Positions 12,344 through 13,715 of a stretch of DNA of 13,715 bases are shown piece after piece. The notes under the pieces were generated by a model. That model was given only the letters and a program-made list of their open reading frames with translations. It was not told where the DNA came from and made no database searches. The position numbers were made by a program, and so were the translations under genes. The DNA comes from JACROF01 sp964533055 (GTDB taxonomy: Bacteria; Patescibacteriota; Microgenomatia; Levybacterales; UBA12049), in NCBI GenBank assembly GCA_964533055.1, contig CAZHKZ010000020.1, positions 1 to 13,715 of the forward strand. The letters are read 5' to 3'. Numbering within the stretch: the first letter of the stretch is position 1; the number at the start of each line of letters is the position of its first letter.

Positions 12344-13715
12344 ATGAGCGAAATTTCACCCTCAATACATAGTGAGATCCAGGAACACAAACCAGCATTT
12401 GAAGGTGGCACATTTACTATAGAATTTTTGACCTCAGATCCAAATGGTCTCGAAGTAAAGACGGCAGAGTCGCTCTACAGACGAGACCGCGGCAAGGACG
12501 GCAAGCCTCTTCACGATCTCAATATGTCGGATGAAGAGAAAGAGAGTCTACGGGTAGGCATGAAGGCCGAGATAGATAGATTTGGCTATGACAAGGACTT
12601 TCCAAGAGAGGCTTTAGATCCAAAAACTAGCCCACTAGCACTACATCGAAAACAAGGTCCAGAAGCATCAGAAAACTTCCTAAAATCTTGGGTTAATAAG
12701 CTTAAGCACTCTCAAGTAGAACGAGACCTCGTCAAGACGAGGCGCGGACTCACTGAAGGAGCGCAGATCTGGACGACTCTGGGAGTTAAGGTAGGCATTG
12801 AAGATCCACGCCTCGTCGGAAATGTCCTAAGTATAAAAACACGCCCTGTCAGCTTTCCAGCTTATAATAAGCTTTCAAGACCTGACATGAATCCTGAACT
12901 TGAGAATATCGCTAGCGCAAGTGGGGTGAGTGCTGTTATCAAGACAGCTGACAATAAATTTATTCTCCAGCATCGTGCTGAATTTAAAAGGCTTGAAGAT
13001 GGCAAAATCACAGGAAATGCTTCATTTGCAGGCGTACCAGGTGCAAGTGCGGCAGGATACTTTGATGCTGTTATGGATCATGATCGAACTCGAATAACTG
13101 CTGATGGTAAAAAAGTACCTGATCGAGGAAGGCTCAAGCCTGTTACAACCTCAGATGTGAGATCCGGCCTTCTGAAAGAGGCTCATGAGGAACTAAATCT
13201 TGAAGACAATGCTCAGACAACATATAAAATAGTAGGACTTGCTAAGGATAACCTAAAGCCACATCATGAATTCTTATTTCTAGGCCAAACCCAACTTACA
13301 TTTGAGCAGATTAAGGAACAGGCGCGCAGTGCAAGAAAAAATCAAAAACTGTCTCAACACGACTTCGAAGAAAAATTTCTAGCAATTGATGCAACTCCGA
13401 AAGCAATCGAGATGCTTCTTGGTGAAGTAATGTGCCCTGTCCCACCTACTCATACGGCAGCATTTCTAGCAGCTGGCTATGCTCTCGTCCTCGAATCAGA
13501 AGGTCTGACGAAAGCTCAAGACTGGATGTCGATGATGAATGTAAAAATAAAGGAAAATACTACAAGAATTGATCAAAGAGTCAGAGATTTTTATGCAGCT
13601 CACCCAGATTTACAAAATGACACGGATCCTGATAGATCCCCTCGAAATCCAAATGGATATTCAGCAAGTAGGAATCCAAGCGAGCAAGGCCTCCCAACAT
13701 TTGAAGAAGAAATGG
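12344..13715 (+). CDS. Nudix-like hydrolase with unknown N-terminal region (partial, runs off the window)
   Basis: Open from ATG 12344 to the last base: 457 codons with no stop, so the C-terminus is missing. An in-frame GTG lies just before the ATG. Residues 1 to about 195 are soluble, charged and unrecognised. From about 198, VIKTADNKFILQHRAEFK and then ASFAGVPGASAAGYFDA (to about 242) match the first strands of a Nudix fold. KEAHEELNL at 278-286 is the second half of a Nudix box (REUxEExGU, with K for R and N for G), carrying E279, E282 and E283. The first half (Gx5E) is not seen; about 30 residues (MDHDRTRIT...RGRLKP) separate GYFD from the helix. HHEFLFLGQTQLTFEQI follows as the late Nudix strand. 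It probably hydrolyses a nucleoside-diphosphate-linked substrate, which is unknown. It has its own promoter and no SD. Confidence 0.8.
   Translation, partial: MSEISPSIHSEIQEHKPAFEGGTFTIEFLTSDPNGLEVKTAESLYRRDRGKDGKPLHDLNMSDEEKESLRVGMKAEIDRFGYDKDFPREALDPKTSPLALHRKQGPEASENFLKSWVNKLKHSQVERDLVKTRRGLTEGAQIWTTLGVKVGIEDPRLVGNVLSIKTRPVSFPAYNKLSRPDMNPELENIASASGVSAVIKTADNKFILQHRAEFKRLEDGKITGNASFAGVPGASAAGYFDAVMDHDRTRITADGKKVPDRGRLKPVTTSDVRSGLLKEAHEELNLEDNAQTTYKIVGLAKDNLKPHHEFLFLGQTQLTFEQIKEQARSARKNQKLSQHDFEEKFLAIDATPKAIEMLLGEVMCPVPPTHTAAFLAAGYALVLESEGLTKAQDWMSMMNVKIKENTTRIDQRVRDFYAAHPDLQNDTDPDRSPRNPNGYSASRNPSEQGLPTFEEEM

Noticed and set aside
1..13715. CRISPR, tRNA, rRNA, IS element or prophage
   Set aside because: No regular spaced repeats, cloverleaf, rRNA motif, transposase or phage protein was seen on either strand.

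Overview
The window looks like a chromosomal segment of a bacterium of the Candidate Phyla Radiation (Patescibacteria). This is an inference from protein style, not a search. SecE is very small (60 aa). Ribosomal protein L1 has a long Lys/Glu-rich N-terminal extension and a shortened core. A GARS-like ATP-grasp protein sits with no purine genes beside it. Many short membrane proteins are unfamiliar, and most starts lack a Shine-Dalgarno (SD) sequence. TGA acts as a stop: the 1975-3390 gene ends in TGA inside an ATGA overlap with the next gene. That argues against the Gracilibacteria/Absconditabacteria code. No tRNA, rRNA, CRISPR array, transposase or phage gene was seen.

Layout, left to right. 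(a) 1-374: a small membrane protein with a strong SD leader and a 12-bp hairpin after it. (b) 477-1892: a multi-pass GT-C type glycosyltransferase-like protein. (c) 1975-3863: a GARS-like ATP-grasp protein and, coupled through ATGA, a small unknown protein with HExxE and HxxAxxxER motifs. (d) 3861-5302: two tandem monocistronic cassettes. Each has a promoter sharing a 21-bp repeat, a hairpin leader, an SD, a small paralogous membrane protein and a strong terminator. The gene at 51-374 shares the leader but not recognisable protein homology. (e) 9102-5301, minus strand: galU-like nucleotidyltransferase, PAP2 phosphatase and a DUF4118-GAF-GAF histidine kinase without a neighbouring response regulator. 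A 36-bp hyphenated palindrome precedes the kinase. (f) 9117-9163: back-to-back promoters for galU (minus) and secE (plus). (g) 9214-12294: secE, nusG, then rplK and rplA under their own strong promoter and a structured leader, followed closely by a HAD phosphatase. (h) 12344 to the end: a partial Nudix-like protein with a promoter that predicts a leaderless mRNA.

How the genes may work together: the GT-C protein, GalU and PAP2 fit envelope polysaccharide assembly (sugar transfer, UDP-sugar supply, polyprenyl-diphosphate recycling). SecE, NusG, L11 and L1 are the conserved secretion/transcription/translation cluster. The likeliest undescribed material is the family of small membrane-protein cassettes and the coupled ATP-grasp plus HExxE pair.
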